64,000 bases of DNA, taken from contig NZ_CP013979.1 in assembly GCF_001660485.1 (NCBI RefSeq), positions 3,286,001 to 3,350,000 on the forward strand. The letters run 5' to 3'. Within the stretch, counting starts at the first letter, position 1; each line of letters starts with the position of its first letter. Of the stretch, positions 8,445 through 16,394 are shown piece after piece. The position numbers and the translations under genes were made by a program. The notes below the pieces were generated by a model. It was given only the letters and a program-made list of their open reading frames with translations, had not been told where the DNA came from and made no database searches. Source of the DNA: Agromyces aureus (GTDB taxonomy: Bacteria; Actinomycetota; Actinomycetes; Actinomycetales; Microbacteriaceae).

Positions 8445-9041
8445 TCAGGCCCGGTCGGCGTCAGTCGCATCGACGAGCTCGACGCCCGCGTGCCCGAGCT
8501 CGGCGAGCGCGGCCGCCGACGACTCGGGGGCGACGCCCGCGACGAGGCCGGTGAGCACGCGCACGTGCTGTCCATGCTCGAGGGCGTCGAGGGCGCTCGC
8601 GCGCACGCAGTAGTCGGTCGCGATGCCGACGACGTCGACTTCGGTGACGCCGTGCGCGGTGAGCACCTCGCCGATGGTCGCGCCCGCGTCATCCGTGCCC
8701 TCGAAGATCGAGTAGGCGGGGACGCCCTGGCCCTTGCGGATGTGCACGTCGATCACGTCGGCCGCGAGCGCCGGGTGGTACTCGGCGCCGGGCGTGCCCT
8801 CCACGCAGTGGGCCGGCCAGGTGTCGACGAAGTCGGGGTCGGCCTCGGTCGCGAAGTGGCCGCCGTTGTCGTTCTCGCCCGAGTGCCAGTCGCGGGACGC
8901 CACGACGAGCGCGTAGTCGTCGCGATGCGCCTCGAGGTGGCGGGTGATGCCCGCGGCGACCGCGGCTCCGCCGTCGACGCCGAGCGCACCGCCCTCGGTG
9001 AAGTCGTTCTGCACGTCGATGATGAACAGGGCCCGGGTCAT
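8445..9041 (-). CDS. pncA: Nicotinamidase/pyrazinamidase
   Basis: 198 residues of the isochorismatase-like cysteine hydrolase fold: nicotinamide + H2O to nicotinate + NH3, in NAD salvage. The triad is visible: D9 (FIIDVQNDF), K103 (HIRKGQG) and C145 (ATDYCVRAS), with the metal-site residues D51 and H53 (RDWH) and a histidine at 62. Length equals the usual PncA. The start ATG follows AGGAGG at ideal spacing. It is convergent with the AraC-type gene, only 20 nt apart, and appears monocistronic. Confidence 0.93.
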   Translation of the reverse strand: MTRALFIIDVQNDFTEGGALGVDGGAAVAAGITRHLEAHRDDYALVVASRDWHSGENDNGGHFATEADPDFVDTWPAHCVEGTPGAEYHPALAADVIDVHIRKGQGVPAYSIFEGTDDAGATIGEVLTAHGVTEVDVVGIATDYCVRASALDALEHGQHVRVLTGLVAGVAPESSAAALAELGHAGVELVDATDADRA

Positions 9042-9128
9042 GGCCGCCTCCTGGGTCGGTGGTCGCGTGCATCCATTCTCGCCGCAGGCGGCGGCATCCG
9101 CTCGCCCCGTCGCGAGGTTCTGTCGCGC

Positions 9129-9206
9129 GGTTCAGGCGCGCGGTTCAGGCGCGCGGTTTAGGCGCGAGGTTCAGGCGCGCGGTTCAGGCGCGCGGTTCAG
9201 GCGCGA
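9129..9206. repeat. 13-bp tandem repeat, six copies
   Basis: Six head-to-tail copies of ggttcaggcgcgc (9129-9206), with single differences in copies 3 and 6, fill the gap between the pncA start and the dacB end. The motif resembles the 14-mer at 531-586 (shared 'caRgcgcgc' core). The period is not a multiple of three. Function unknown. Confidence 0.85.
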
Positions 9207-9248
9207 TGCGCGATTCGATGCGGGCGGGGCGGATGCCGCGGGCGACCG

Positions 9249-10925
9249 TCAGCTGTTCGAGAGGTCGTCGCCGCAGAGGTAGAACCCCGTGGTGAGCGTG
9301 TCGATGGCCTGCTTCGCGTCGTCGGACACGTCGCCGAGCGCGTAGATCGCGAACGTCAGGGTCGAGCCGTCCTGTGCGCGGATGACGCCCGAGAGCGTGT
9401 AGCCGCTGTTGATCCAGCCGGTCTTGGCCGACACGGCGCCGTCGGCGACGGCGTTGTCGCCCGCGAACCGGTCGCTGTACGAGAGCGAACCGCGCTGGCC
9501 CGATACCGGCAGCCCGTCCATGAGCACGCCGAGGTTGCCCTCGCGGGCGTTGATCTTGATGAACAGCTGCGTGAGGTAGGCCGGCGGCACGGCGTTGTCG
9601 TCGCTCAGGCCCGACCCGTCGACGACGGTGATGCCGGCGGTGTCGATGCCGTACGCCTGGAGCCCCTGGAGCACGCCCGCGTTGATCGCACCGAACGTGT
9701 TGCCCGATCCGGTCTTGATGGCCAGGAGTCGCGCGAGCATCTCGGCGACCGTGTTGTCGGAGACGACGAGCGCCTTGTCGACGAGCTGGGCGACCGTCGG
9801 CGAGCTCACGGCGCCGAGCTGCTGCGCGCCCGCCGGCGCGGTGCCGCGCTCGATCGCGGAGATGCCGCCGAGCTGGTCGGCGAACGCCTGGCCCGCGCGC
9901 CCGATCGGGTCGGTGCTGCGCGTGGAGGTGTTGGATGCGGGGTCGTTGCGGTCGCCGTCGACCTGCAGGGCCGTGATGTTCGACATGTAGCCGTCGTCGC
10001 GTTCGACGGTGTCCCAGCTGGGCTGGTACTCGTCGCCGCTGAAGTAGCTCGCATCGAGGATCAGCTTCGTCAGCGGCGGGTTCGACGGGTCGGCGTTCCA
10101 CGCGGCCCGCACCTGGGCCGCGAGGTCGTCGAGGTGTGCCGCGCCCGGATACACGGTCTCGGTGCCGCTCGACGTGCGCGAGAGGGTGACGTCGCCGCCG
10201 CCCACGAGCACGGCTGAGCCGGGCTCGGCACCTTTCACGACGGTCGTGGTCGCCCGGTAGTCGGGGCCGAGCACGTCGAGGGCCGCCGCCGAGGTGAGCA
10301 CCTTCATGACGCTCGCGGTGCGCGACGGCGTGCTGCCGCCGCGGTCGTAGAGCACGTCGCCGGTGGCCGCGTTGCGCACGTGCGCCTGCAGGTTCGCGAG
10401 GCGCGGGTCGGCTGCGCGGTCGGCGACCGAGCACGTGCGGATCTTCGTGTCGATCGCGCTCGGTGCGGCGAGGGCGGCCGGCATCGGGCGCCCGGGATCG
10501 GGCGTCGGGGTCGGCGTCTCGCTGACGAACGCCACGGTCTCGGCGCGCGGCGCGTTCATCGACGCCCCGGCGAACACGGCGCCGGCGCCGAGCAGGGCGA
10601 ACGCCACGACGCCCGCGGTCACCGACAGGGCGACCTTGTGCCGGCGTGCGAAGGCCCGAATCGAGGCGCCTCGACCGACGGGTTCGATGACGGATGCCGC
10701 GGCCGGGCCGGATGCGGCGGCCTCGACGGCATCGGCGGGCTCAGGCGCGACGTCGGCCTCGGGCTCATCGTCCGTCGTGGCGAGCACCTCGGTCTCGACG
10801 GCCTCAGTCTCGACGGCTCCGCCACCTTCGACGGCACCGGTCTCGACACCCTCGCCGGCCGCGTTCTCACCGCCGGGCTCGCCGACGGATTCGGGCTCGC
10901 CCGTGGCATCCGTCTCGTCGGTCAT
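9249..10925 (-). CDS. dacB: D-alanyl-D-alanine carboxypeptidase/endopeptidase (PBP4, S13)
   Basis: 558 residues. An acidic, Glu/Ala/Gly-rich cytoplasmic N-terminus (about 1-90) precedes one membrane anchor (about 98-120), a Pro/Thr linker (TPTPTPDPG), then a peptidase S13 domain. The penicillin-binding motifs are complete: SxxK at S205-V-M-K208, SDN in ALVVSDNTVAEML, and KTG in SAKTGWINSGYTLSG. The enzyme trims or cleaves peptidoglycan cross-bridges on the outer face of the membrane. The long acidic cytoplasmic tail is unlike E. coli DacB, which is signal-peptide exported. The ATG at 10925 gives the full protein; a later start would drop the acidic tail and cannot be excluded. Confidence 0.9.
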   Translation of the reverse strand: MTDETDATGEPESVGEPGGENAAGEGVETGAVEGGGAVETEAVETEVLATTDDEPEADVAPEPADAVEAAASGPAAASVIEPVGRGASIRAFARRHKVALSVTAGVVAFALLGAGAVFAGASMNAPRAETVAFVSETPTPTPDPGRPMPAALAAPSAIDTKIRTCSVADRAADPRLANLQAHVRNAATGDVLYDRGGSTPSRTASVMKVLTSAAALDVLGPDYRATTTVVKGAEPGSAVLVGGGDVTLSRTSSGTETVYPGAAHLDDLAAQVRAAWNADPSNPPLTKLILDASYFSGDEYQPSWDTVERDDGYMSNITALQVDGDRNDPASNTSTRSTDPIGRAGQAFADQLGGISAIERGTAPAGAQQLGAVSSPTVAQLVDKALVVSDNTVAEMLARLLAIKTGSGNTFGAINAGVLQGLQAYGIDTAGITVVDGSGLSDDNAVPPAYLTQLFIKINAREGNLGVLMDGLPVSGQRGSLSYSDRFAGDNAVADGAVSAKTGWINSGYTLSGVIRAQDGSTLTFAIYALGDVSDDAKQAIDTLTTGFYLCGDDLSNS

Positions 10926-11016
10926 TCGGGCAGCCTACGCGGCGTACCAGACCGAAGCCTGATCAGAGGCCGAAAATCCCCTGAACGGCCGCACGAGCGG
11001 ATGCCACGGAGCACGT

Positions 11017-12000
11017 TCACTCGCCCGGGTAGCGCAGCCCGATCTGCTCGCGGATGGTGTCGAGCGTGCGCATGATGGCGACGGACTCGTCGATCGTGAG
11101 CAGGTCGCCGCCGAGGGTTCCGGCGGCCACGAGACGTTCGACGGCCTCGGCCTGGAAGTGCATGCCGCGCCCCACGACCTCGGACTCGTACGACTCGAGC
11201 ACGGTGCCGTCGTGCGCCACGACGCGGAACGTCGTCGGCGTGTACCAGACGGCGTCGATGTCGATGCGGGCCTCGGTGCCGAGCACGGTCGCCACGTTCG
11301 GACCGCGGGTGTCGCTCGCCGAGACGGTCGTCGCGATACGGCCGCCGTCGTAGCCGAACACGGCGACGATCTGCGCGTCGGCACCGGTCGACTTGAACGT
11401 CGCCGTGCTCTGGATCGTGGCGGGCTCGCCGAAGAGGTCCCAGGCGAAGGACACCGGGTAGATGCCGAGATCGAGCAGTGCGCCGCCGCCGAGTTCGAGT
11501 GCGTTGATGCGGTGCGCCGGGTCGTCGGAGAGCTTCTGCGTGTGGTCGGCGATGAGCGAGCGCACCTCGCCGAGCGTGCCCTCGGCGAGGATCTCGCGGA
11601 TGCGCACCATGTGCGGCAGGTAGCGGGTCCACATCGCCTCGAGCGCGAGCAGGCCCTTCTCGGCGGCGAGCGCGGCGAGCTCGCGCGCCTCGCCGGCGTT
11701 GAGCGTGAACGGCTTCTCGACGAGCACGTGCTTGCCGGCCTCGAGCACGAGCCTCGCGTTCTCGGCGTGCACGGGATGCGGCGTCGACACGTAGATCACG
11801 TCGACCTCGGGGTCGTTGACGAGGGCCTCGTAGCTGCCGTGCGCGTTCGGGATGTCGAACTCGGCGGCGAACGCGTCGGCGCCGGCCTGCGAGCGCGACC
11901 CGACCGCCTGCACGGTGAAGCCGTTCAGCTTCAGGTCGTTGGTGAAGGAGTGGGCGATGCCACCCGTCGCGAGAATGCCCCAGCGCAGTCGATCCGTCAT
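11017..12000 (-). CDS. Gfo/Idh/MocA-family oxidoreductase
   Basis: 327 residues. The N-terminal Rossmann fold reads RWGILATGGIAHSFTNDL and continues with 'VIYVSTPHPVHAENARLVLE' and the family hallmark GKHVLVEKPFTLN (EKP motif). The C-terminal domain is the usual alpha/beta sheet ending near VAIMRTLDTIREQIGLRYPG. The family oxidises or reduces sugars, inositols or related cyclic polyols with NAD(P). The ATG at 12000 was preferred over one 24 nt upstream because the Rossmann strand then starts normally. No sugar-specific neighbour is adjacent, so the substrate is unknown. Confidence 0.88.
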   Translation of the reverse strand: MTDRLRWGILATGGIAHSFTNDLKLNGFTVQAVGSRSQAGADAFAAEFDIPNAHGSYEALVNDPEVDVIYVSTPHPVHAENARLVLEAGKHVLVEKPFTLNAGEARELAALAAEKGLLALEAMWTRYLPHMVRIREILAEGTLGEVRSLIADHTQKLSDDPAHRINALELGGGALLDLGIYPVSFAWDLFGEPATIQSTATFKSTGADAQIVAVFGYDGGRIATTVSASDTRGPNVATVLGTEARIDIDAVWYTPTTFRVVAHDGTVLESYESEVVGRGMHFQAEAVERLVAAGTLGGDLLTIDESVAIMRTLDTIREQIGLRYPGE

Positions 12001-12046
12001 GGGCCCAAGCCTAGCCACGCGCACCGACGGCGGCAGCAGCGGGGTG

Positions 12047-12098
12047 GCGGATGCCGCGAGCCGAGGCCCGCGCGACCCGGCCCGCCCGCGGCATCCGC
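12047..12098 (-). terminator. Hairpin terminator after SMR gene pair
   Basis: GCGGATGCCGCG (12047-12058) pairs perfectly with CGCGGCATCCGC (12087-12098) across a GC-rich 28-nt loop, between the SMR operon end and the next gene downstream on the same strand. Confidence 0.6.
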
Positions 12099-12133
12099 TC
12101 GCTCGGTGCGGCCTGCCGACCCGGAGCGGGCGC

Positions 12134-12466
12134 TCAGTGCCCCGGCGTGCCGAGTTCGATGAGCAGCACGCCGCCGACGATGAGCGCGACCCCGGCGCCC
12201 ATCACCCACGTGAACGGTTCGCGGAACAGCAGGCGTCCGGCGAGCGCGGTGAGCACCACCCCGACGGCCGTCCATACGCCGTAGGCCACGCCGACCTGCA
12301 TGCCCTGCGCGAGGGTCGCCGCGAGCAGCACGAACGAGCAGAGGTAGCCGACGACGACCGGGACGATCCAGACCCGTCGTCGCCGCTCGGCATGCGTGGC
12401 CATGCGCAGCGACAGGGTCGCGCCGACCTCGCTCAGGATCGCGAACGCCAGCAGCACCCAGGTCAT
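12134..12466 (-). CDS. SMR-family multidrug efflux subunit (second of pair)
   Basis: 110 residues with four predicted membrane helices, the size of an EmrE/SugE subunit. The conserved helix-1 glutamate is in LLAFAILSEVGATLSLRMAT, followed by VVGYLCSFVLL and 'GVAYGVWTAVGVVLTALAG'. Its ATG overlaps the stop of the upstream SMR gene by four bases (ATGA, 12463-12466), so the two are translationally coupled. Adjacent, unequal SMR genes usually form a heterodimeric proton-driven exporter (as EbrAB or YkkCD). The exported compound is unknown. Confidence 0.88.
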   Translation of the reverse strand: MTWVLLAFAILSEVGATLSLRMATHAERRRRVWIVPVVVGYLCSFVLLAATLAQGMQVGVAYGVWTAVGVVLTALAGRLLFREPFTWVMGAGVALIVGGVLLIELGTPGH

Positions 12467-12858
12467 GCGCTCGCCCCGCCTGCGGTGTCGGTGGTGCCAG
12501 TGGTGCCGGATGCCTGCGCGCGACGCGCGGCCTGCTGCGACCCGAGCTCGACGAGCAGCACGCCGGCCGCCACGAGCCCGATGCCCGCGAGCATGGTCGG
12601 CGTGAGCGGGTCGCCGAACAGCGCCCACGCGAGCACCGCCGTCAGCGCGACCCCGGTCGCACCCCAGATGCCGTAGGCGACCCCGAGCGGCATGCCCATG
12701 CGCAGCACCTGCGAGAGCAGCACGAACGATCCGGCGTATCCCACGACCACGACCGCGTAGAGCCACGGATGCCGCTGGGCGGCGTCGAGGCTGAGGGTCG
12801 CCGTGACCTCGAGCGCGATCGTGAGCGCGAGCACGGCCCAGGCGCCGGTGCGCGGCAT
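12463..12858 (-). CDS. SMR-family multidrug efflux subunit (first of pair)
   Basis: 131 residues: four membrane helices with the membrane-embedded glutamate in LTIALEVTATLSLDAA, then VVGYAGSFVLLSQVL and GVAYGIWGATGVALTAVLAW. A roughly 20-residue hydrophilic tail (QQAARRAQASGTTGTTDTAG) is longer than in most SMR proteins. The ATG at 12858 follows GGAGAG. The downstream partner overlaps its stop. Its heterodimer role is inferred from the pairing. Confidence 0.88.
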   Translation of the reverse strand: MPRTGAWAVLALTIALEVTATLSLDAAQRHPWLYAVVVVGYAGSFVLLSQVLRMGMPLGVAYGIWGATGVALTAVLAWALFGDPLTPTMLAGIGLVAAGVLLVELGSQQAARRAQASGTTGTTDTAGGASA

Positions 12859-12881
12859 CCGCTCTCCTTCGTCTCGGGCGG

Positions 12882-13271
12882 TCAGTCCAGCGTGATGCGC
12901 AGCAGGACGTCGGCCGCGCGGTCCTTGCCTCGCGGCTTCATGATCGCGTTCGCGACCGAGTACATGACGCCGTAGCGACGACGCAGGAGCCCCTGCAGGC
13001 GCTCGGCTTCGGACTGGTCGGTCACGATCTCGGCGGTGCCGGCGCGCTCGGGCGCCCCGTCGGGCACGCGGCCGCGCAGGTCGCACGGCGCGACGACGAC
13101 TCGGGTGTCCCGGCGCAGGCGCTTGAGCTTGCCGGTGCCGGCCGGCGTCTGCACGACGACCCGGTCGCCGTCGAGGGCGAACCACACGGGCGTCGGCACC
13201 GGCGTGCCGTCCTTGCGGAACGTCGTGAGCGACACGTACTTGCCGGCGAGGATGGCCTCGGACGTCGTCAT
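12882..13271 (-). CDS. PPOX-class F420-dependent (FDOR-B type) flavoprotein
   Basis: 129 residues with the split-barrel fold of the pyridoxamine-phosphate-oxidase-like superfamily: 'AGKYVSLTTFRKDGTPVPTP' 'VWFALDGDRVVVQTPAGTGK' 'LKRLRRDTRVVVAPCDLRG'. Short actinobacterial proteins of this type are annotated as PPOX-class F420-dependent oxidoreductases (quinone/biliverdin reduction is known for some). The start ATG follows CAGGAG. It lies 23 nt upstream of the SMR pair on the same strand, so it may be co-transcribed with the efflux genes. The cofactor (F420, FMN or haem) cannot be fixed from sequence alone. Confidence 0.8.
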   Translation of the reverse strand: MTTSEAILAGKYVSLTTFRKDGTPVPTPVWFALDGDRVVVQTPAGTGKLKRLRRDTRVVVAPCDLRGRVPDGAPERAGTAEIVTDQSEAERLQGLLRRRYGVMYSVANAIMKPRGKDRAADVLLRITLD

Positions 13272-13357
13272 GCGCGCTCCTGTTCGTGATGCCGAAAGAC
13301 CCGAACCTCGCTCCGGCCACGGTTCAGGCTAGTCGACGTGCCGGTGCGGCTCGGCCG

Positions 13358-13984
13358 CTATCGGCCCGCCCAGAGCCGACGGATCGCGAGCCGGTGCCGA
13401 CGCGCCGAGCGCAGGACCGAGAGCAGCGGAGGCGAATGGTCGAGCGCGCCGAATCGCTGCTGTGCGAAGAACCCGAGGATGACGGATTCGAGCAGTTCGG
13501 CATCGGCGAGCGCGTGCGCACGGGTCGGTGCGCGCCCGTCGCTTCGCGGCCAGCCGAGCGCCTGGTCGGCGAATCGTTCTCGGGTGGACCGGGCGAACGC
13601 GGCGAGCGCGACCCGCGCCTCCGGGCTCGACCTCTCGCTCGCGTTCATCGACCAGAGCGCGAGCAGCGCGTTGTCACCGGCGTCCGGACGCGTCGCGAAC
13701 GCACGCAGGGTGCGTTCGAACAGCTCGTCCGGGCCCGCACTGGGCCGGGAGGTCGCGACGTCGAGCGCAGCCCGGGCGCGTGCGATCGCCTCGATCTGGG
13801 CCGCATCGACGAGTTCGTCCTTGCCGCCGAAGTAGTTGTAGACCATTCCGGCGCTGAAGCCCGACTCGGTGATGATGTCGGTGATCGTCATCCGCTGCAG
13901 GCCGATCTCGGCGACGCAGCGCCACGTGGCGCGATAGAGGTCGTCGAGGCGCTTGGCGCGATATGAGTCGGAGACCCGGGGCAT
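13358..13984 (-). CDS. TetR-family transcriptional regulator
   Basis: 208 residues. The N-terminal helix-turn-helix is clear: 'LYRATWRCVAEIGLQRMTIT' 'DIITESGFSAGMVYNYFGGK' (about residues 16-56). The helical remainder carries EAIARARAALDVA. It is on the strand and directly upstream of the PPOX and SMR genes, so it may control that efflux/flavoprotein cluster. It is downstream of, and separated by a terminator from, the sugar-transport operon. The ATG at 13984 has GAAGG too close for a good ribosome-binding site, so the start is less certain. Confidence 0.85.
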   Translation of the reverse strand: MPRVSDSYRAKRLDDLYRATWRCVAEIGLQRMTITDIITESGFSAGMVYNYFGGKDELVDAAQIEAIARARAALDVATSRPSAGPDELFERTLRAFATRPDAGDNALLALWSMNASERSSPEARVALAAFARSTRERFADQALGWPRSDGRAPTRAHALADAELLESVILGFFAQQRFGALDHSPPLLSVLRSARRHRLAIRRLWAGR

Positions 13985-13997
13985 CCTTCAACGGTAT

Positions 13998-14034
13998 CGC
14001 GCGCCGGCGAGGGGGACTCACCCGCCGGCGCGCG
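13998..14034 (-). terminator. Hairpin terminator of first sugar ABC operon
   Basis: CGCGCGCCGGCG (13998-14009) pairs perfectly with CGCCGGCGCGCG (14023-14034), 44 nt past the stop of the FAD-dependent oxidoreductase gene. Confidence 0.65.
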
Positions 14035-14077
14035 GGCTCATTCGTCGACGAGCTCGATCGCTCGTCGACGCGCAGCG

Positions 14078-16330
14078 TCACTCGTAGACGCGCAGGCTCA
14101 CGATCCTCGCGTGACGATCGCCGTTGGTCGCATGGACGCGAATGCGCACCGCGTCGACGGCATCGGCGGCCTCGAGTCGGTGGATGCGGTGCCGACGCCG
14201 GTTCCCGGTGACCTCCACGAGCGGATGCCACGCGCCGTCGCGGCGCCCCTCGACGACGTAGTCGCGCACGAGCTGGGGGAACACCAGGTGCGGCGATCGG
14301 TGATGGTGCAGGGTGTTGAGCTCGGTGTCCACGTCGTCGTCGAAGACGAGACGCACCTCGGCGGGGACCACCGGGGAGTCCCATTCGACCTGCAGCCACG
14401 CCGGCTCGTCACCGAGCGCCGTCGAAGCCCAGTGCTGCGGGCCCCCGTACGGGCGCTGGTATCCGCCGACGGCCTTGCTCGCGTCGTAGGCGGCGGTCGG
14501 CGGATGCACCTCGAGCCGCGGCACCCAGCCGCGGAGCGGGTGCGCGGGCCAGGCGACCAGGGCCTCGTCCGGATCGAACTCGACGTTCACGTCGCCGTCG
14601 GCCTCCGGGCTGTGGGTCAGGGCGAGCACGCCGGGAACGCCGTCCTGCGCGAGCACGACGGAGACCGCGGCGTCCGCGTGCAGCACGACGACCACGTTCT
14701 CGGGCTCTTCGGGTCGCCAGGCCAACGGCAACTGCACCCACTGGGGTTCGTCCGATGCGCTGATGGCGATCCAGGTCTCCATGCGCCGATCGACGGGGAC
14801 CGCGTTCTGGCGCTTGCCGGTGGTCCAGAGGGAGGCGCGCAGCGTGGTGTCGGCCGTCACGCGCACGAGCACGTCGAGACCGCGGAGCTCGGGATCGATC
14901 GGCACGAGGATGCCGAGGTCGTGGTCCAACCCGAACTCGCGCTCCGCCGCATCCGTCGCCGCGCTCAACGAGGTCTCCGAGCTGGAGGCGCTCACCCGTC
15001 CGTCGCGCGCCCGGTCGAGCGGGTCGCGGTTTCGCACGCCGAACAGGGATGCGTCCTGGCGCAGGAGGACCTGCTGGAGCCGCTCGGCGTGCGCGCCCGA
15101 GAGTTCGCGGGGCCGCTCGCCCATCTCGATCGCGAGCGCAGCCCCGGTACCGGCCGCCTCGCCCCCGACCGCGCAGGTCGCCATCACGCGCGAGGATCCG
15201 AACGCGACGTGCGTCGCGGAGATGTCGCGACCGGCCATGAGCATGTTCGCGATGTTGCGCGAGTAGTAGCTGCGGAACGGGATGCCGTAGATGCCGTTGG
15301 AGTACCGCTGGCTCGCGCCCGCGTGCTGGGCGTACATGCCCTCCACGGGATGGAGGTCGATCGACCAGCCGCCGAAGGCCACCTGGTCGTCGAAATCCAC
15401 CTGGTCGAGGATGTCGTGCTGCGTGAGGACGTGATCGCCGAGGAACCGACGGTACTCGCGCTTGCCTGGCACCGCCCCCACCCATTCGAGGTCCAGCGTC
15501 TCCGCGTCGAACGTGCCGGAGTTCTTGATGTAGTCCCAGATCCCGAAGATGACCGAACGGAGCTCGTCGCGGATCCGCTCGTTGTCGTGCACGATGTCGA
15601 GCTCGCCGCCCCACTCGATCCACCAGTAGTGCGCTCCCTTGTCACCCGACCGGATGATGCGCGACCTGGGGATCGGCGTGGAGAGGATGTCCTTCGCCGA
15701 GTCGGGCGCGACGAAGCGAACCGGGTGGCCCGCATCCTTCGTGTAGAAGAGGAGGGTCGAGCCGAGGAACTCCTCGTCGGCGACCTCCGGCGCCCACTCT
15801 TCGCCGAACTCGGACGCCGCCTCGCGGCCGAGCCGGTAGTCGGCTCCGGCCAGGTGGCCGATCAGGCCGTCACCGGTGGCATCGATGACGTACGCCGCGT
15901 GGAAGACGGTCTCGATCTCCGAGCCCATCGTCCAGCCCGTGACCGAGCGGATGACGCGCTCTCCGTCGACGTCGGCCGCATCGACCCAGCGAACGTCGGT
16001 GTTCAGGTGCAGGGTGATGTTCGGCTCGGCGCGCACCGCGTCGAAGACGACCTCGTCCCAGTGGATGGGGTTGCCGTCGGGATTCCGGTACTGGTTCTCG
16101 ACGTACAGCTCGCCCACGATGCCGGTCTCGCGCGCGAACCGCTGCATGCCGTGGGCGGTCGCCCCGCACACCCACACCCGCACCTCAGAAGAGGAGTTGC
16201 CCCCGAGCACCGGCCGATTGCCGACGAGGGCGACCGTTCGGCCGAGTCGCGCCGCGCTGATCGCGGCTGACACGCCGGCCAGGCCGCCGCCCACGACGAC
16301 GATATCGGTGGTGATCTCTCGGTGGAGCAT
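14078..16330 (-). CDS. FAD-dependent oxidoreductase with discoidin-like C-terminal domain
   Basis: 750 residues. An N-terminal FAD-binding Rossmann motif, VVVGGGLAGVSAAISAARLG (about 10-29), continues with ALVGNRPVLGGNSSSEVRVW, the signature of the FAD_oxidored (PF12831) family. The family's 'VIDATGDGLIGHLAGADYRLG' is also present. The last ~150 residues (from about RLEVHPPTAAYDASKAVGGY) look like a discoidin/F5-8 type beta-sandwich. No signal peptide is seen, so a carbohydrate-binding-like domain appears on a cytoplasmic enzyme. It is the last gene of a sugar ABC operon (permease, permease, binding protein, this gene), which suggests it acts on the imported compound. The reaction is unknown. 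The ATG at 16330 follows AAGGACAG. Confidence 0.8.
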   Translation of the reverse strand: MLHREITTDIVVVGGGLAGVSAAISAARLGRTVALVGNRPVLGGNSSSEVRVWVCGATAHGMQRFARETGIVGELYVENQYRNPDGNPIHWDEVVFDAVRAEPNITLHLNTDVRWVDAADVDGERVIRSVTGWTMGSEIETVFHAAYVIDATGDGLIGHLAGADYRLGREAASEFGEEWAPEVADEEFLGSTLLFYTKDAGHPVRFVAPDSAKDILSTPIPRSRIIRSGDKGAHYWWIEWGGELDIVHDNERIRDELRSVIFGIWDYIKNSGTFDAETLDLEWVGAVPGKREYRRFLGDHVLTQHDILDQVDFDDQVAFGGWSIDLHPVEGMYAQHAGASQRYSNGIYGIPFRSYYSRNIANMLMAGRDISATHVAFGSSRVMATCAVGGEAAGTGAALAIEMGERPRELSGAHAERLQQVLLRQDASLFGVRNRDPLDRARDGRVSASSSETSLSAATDAAEREFGLDHDLGILVPIDPELRGLDVLVRVTADTTLRASLWTTGKRQNAVPVDRRMETWIAISASDEPQWVQLPLAWRPEEPENVVVVLHADAAVSVVLAQDGVPGVLALTHSPEADGDVNVEFDPDEALVAWPAHPLRGWVPRLEVHPPTAAYDASKAVGGYQRPYGGPQHWASTALGDEPAWLQVEWDSPVVPAEVRLVFDDDVDTELNTLHHHRSPHLVFPQLVRDYVVEGRRDGAWHPLVEVTGNRRRHRIHRLEAADAVDAVRIRVHATNGDRHARIVSLRVYE

Positions 16331-16394
16331 TACTGTCCTTCTGTTGGGGAGGGGGGAGGGAGGGTGCGGCGTGGTGCGGGGCGACCGGTTCTGA

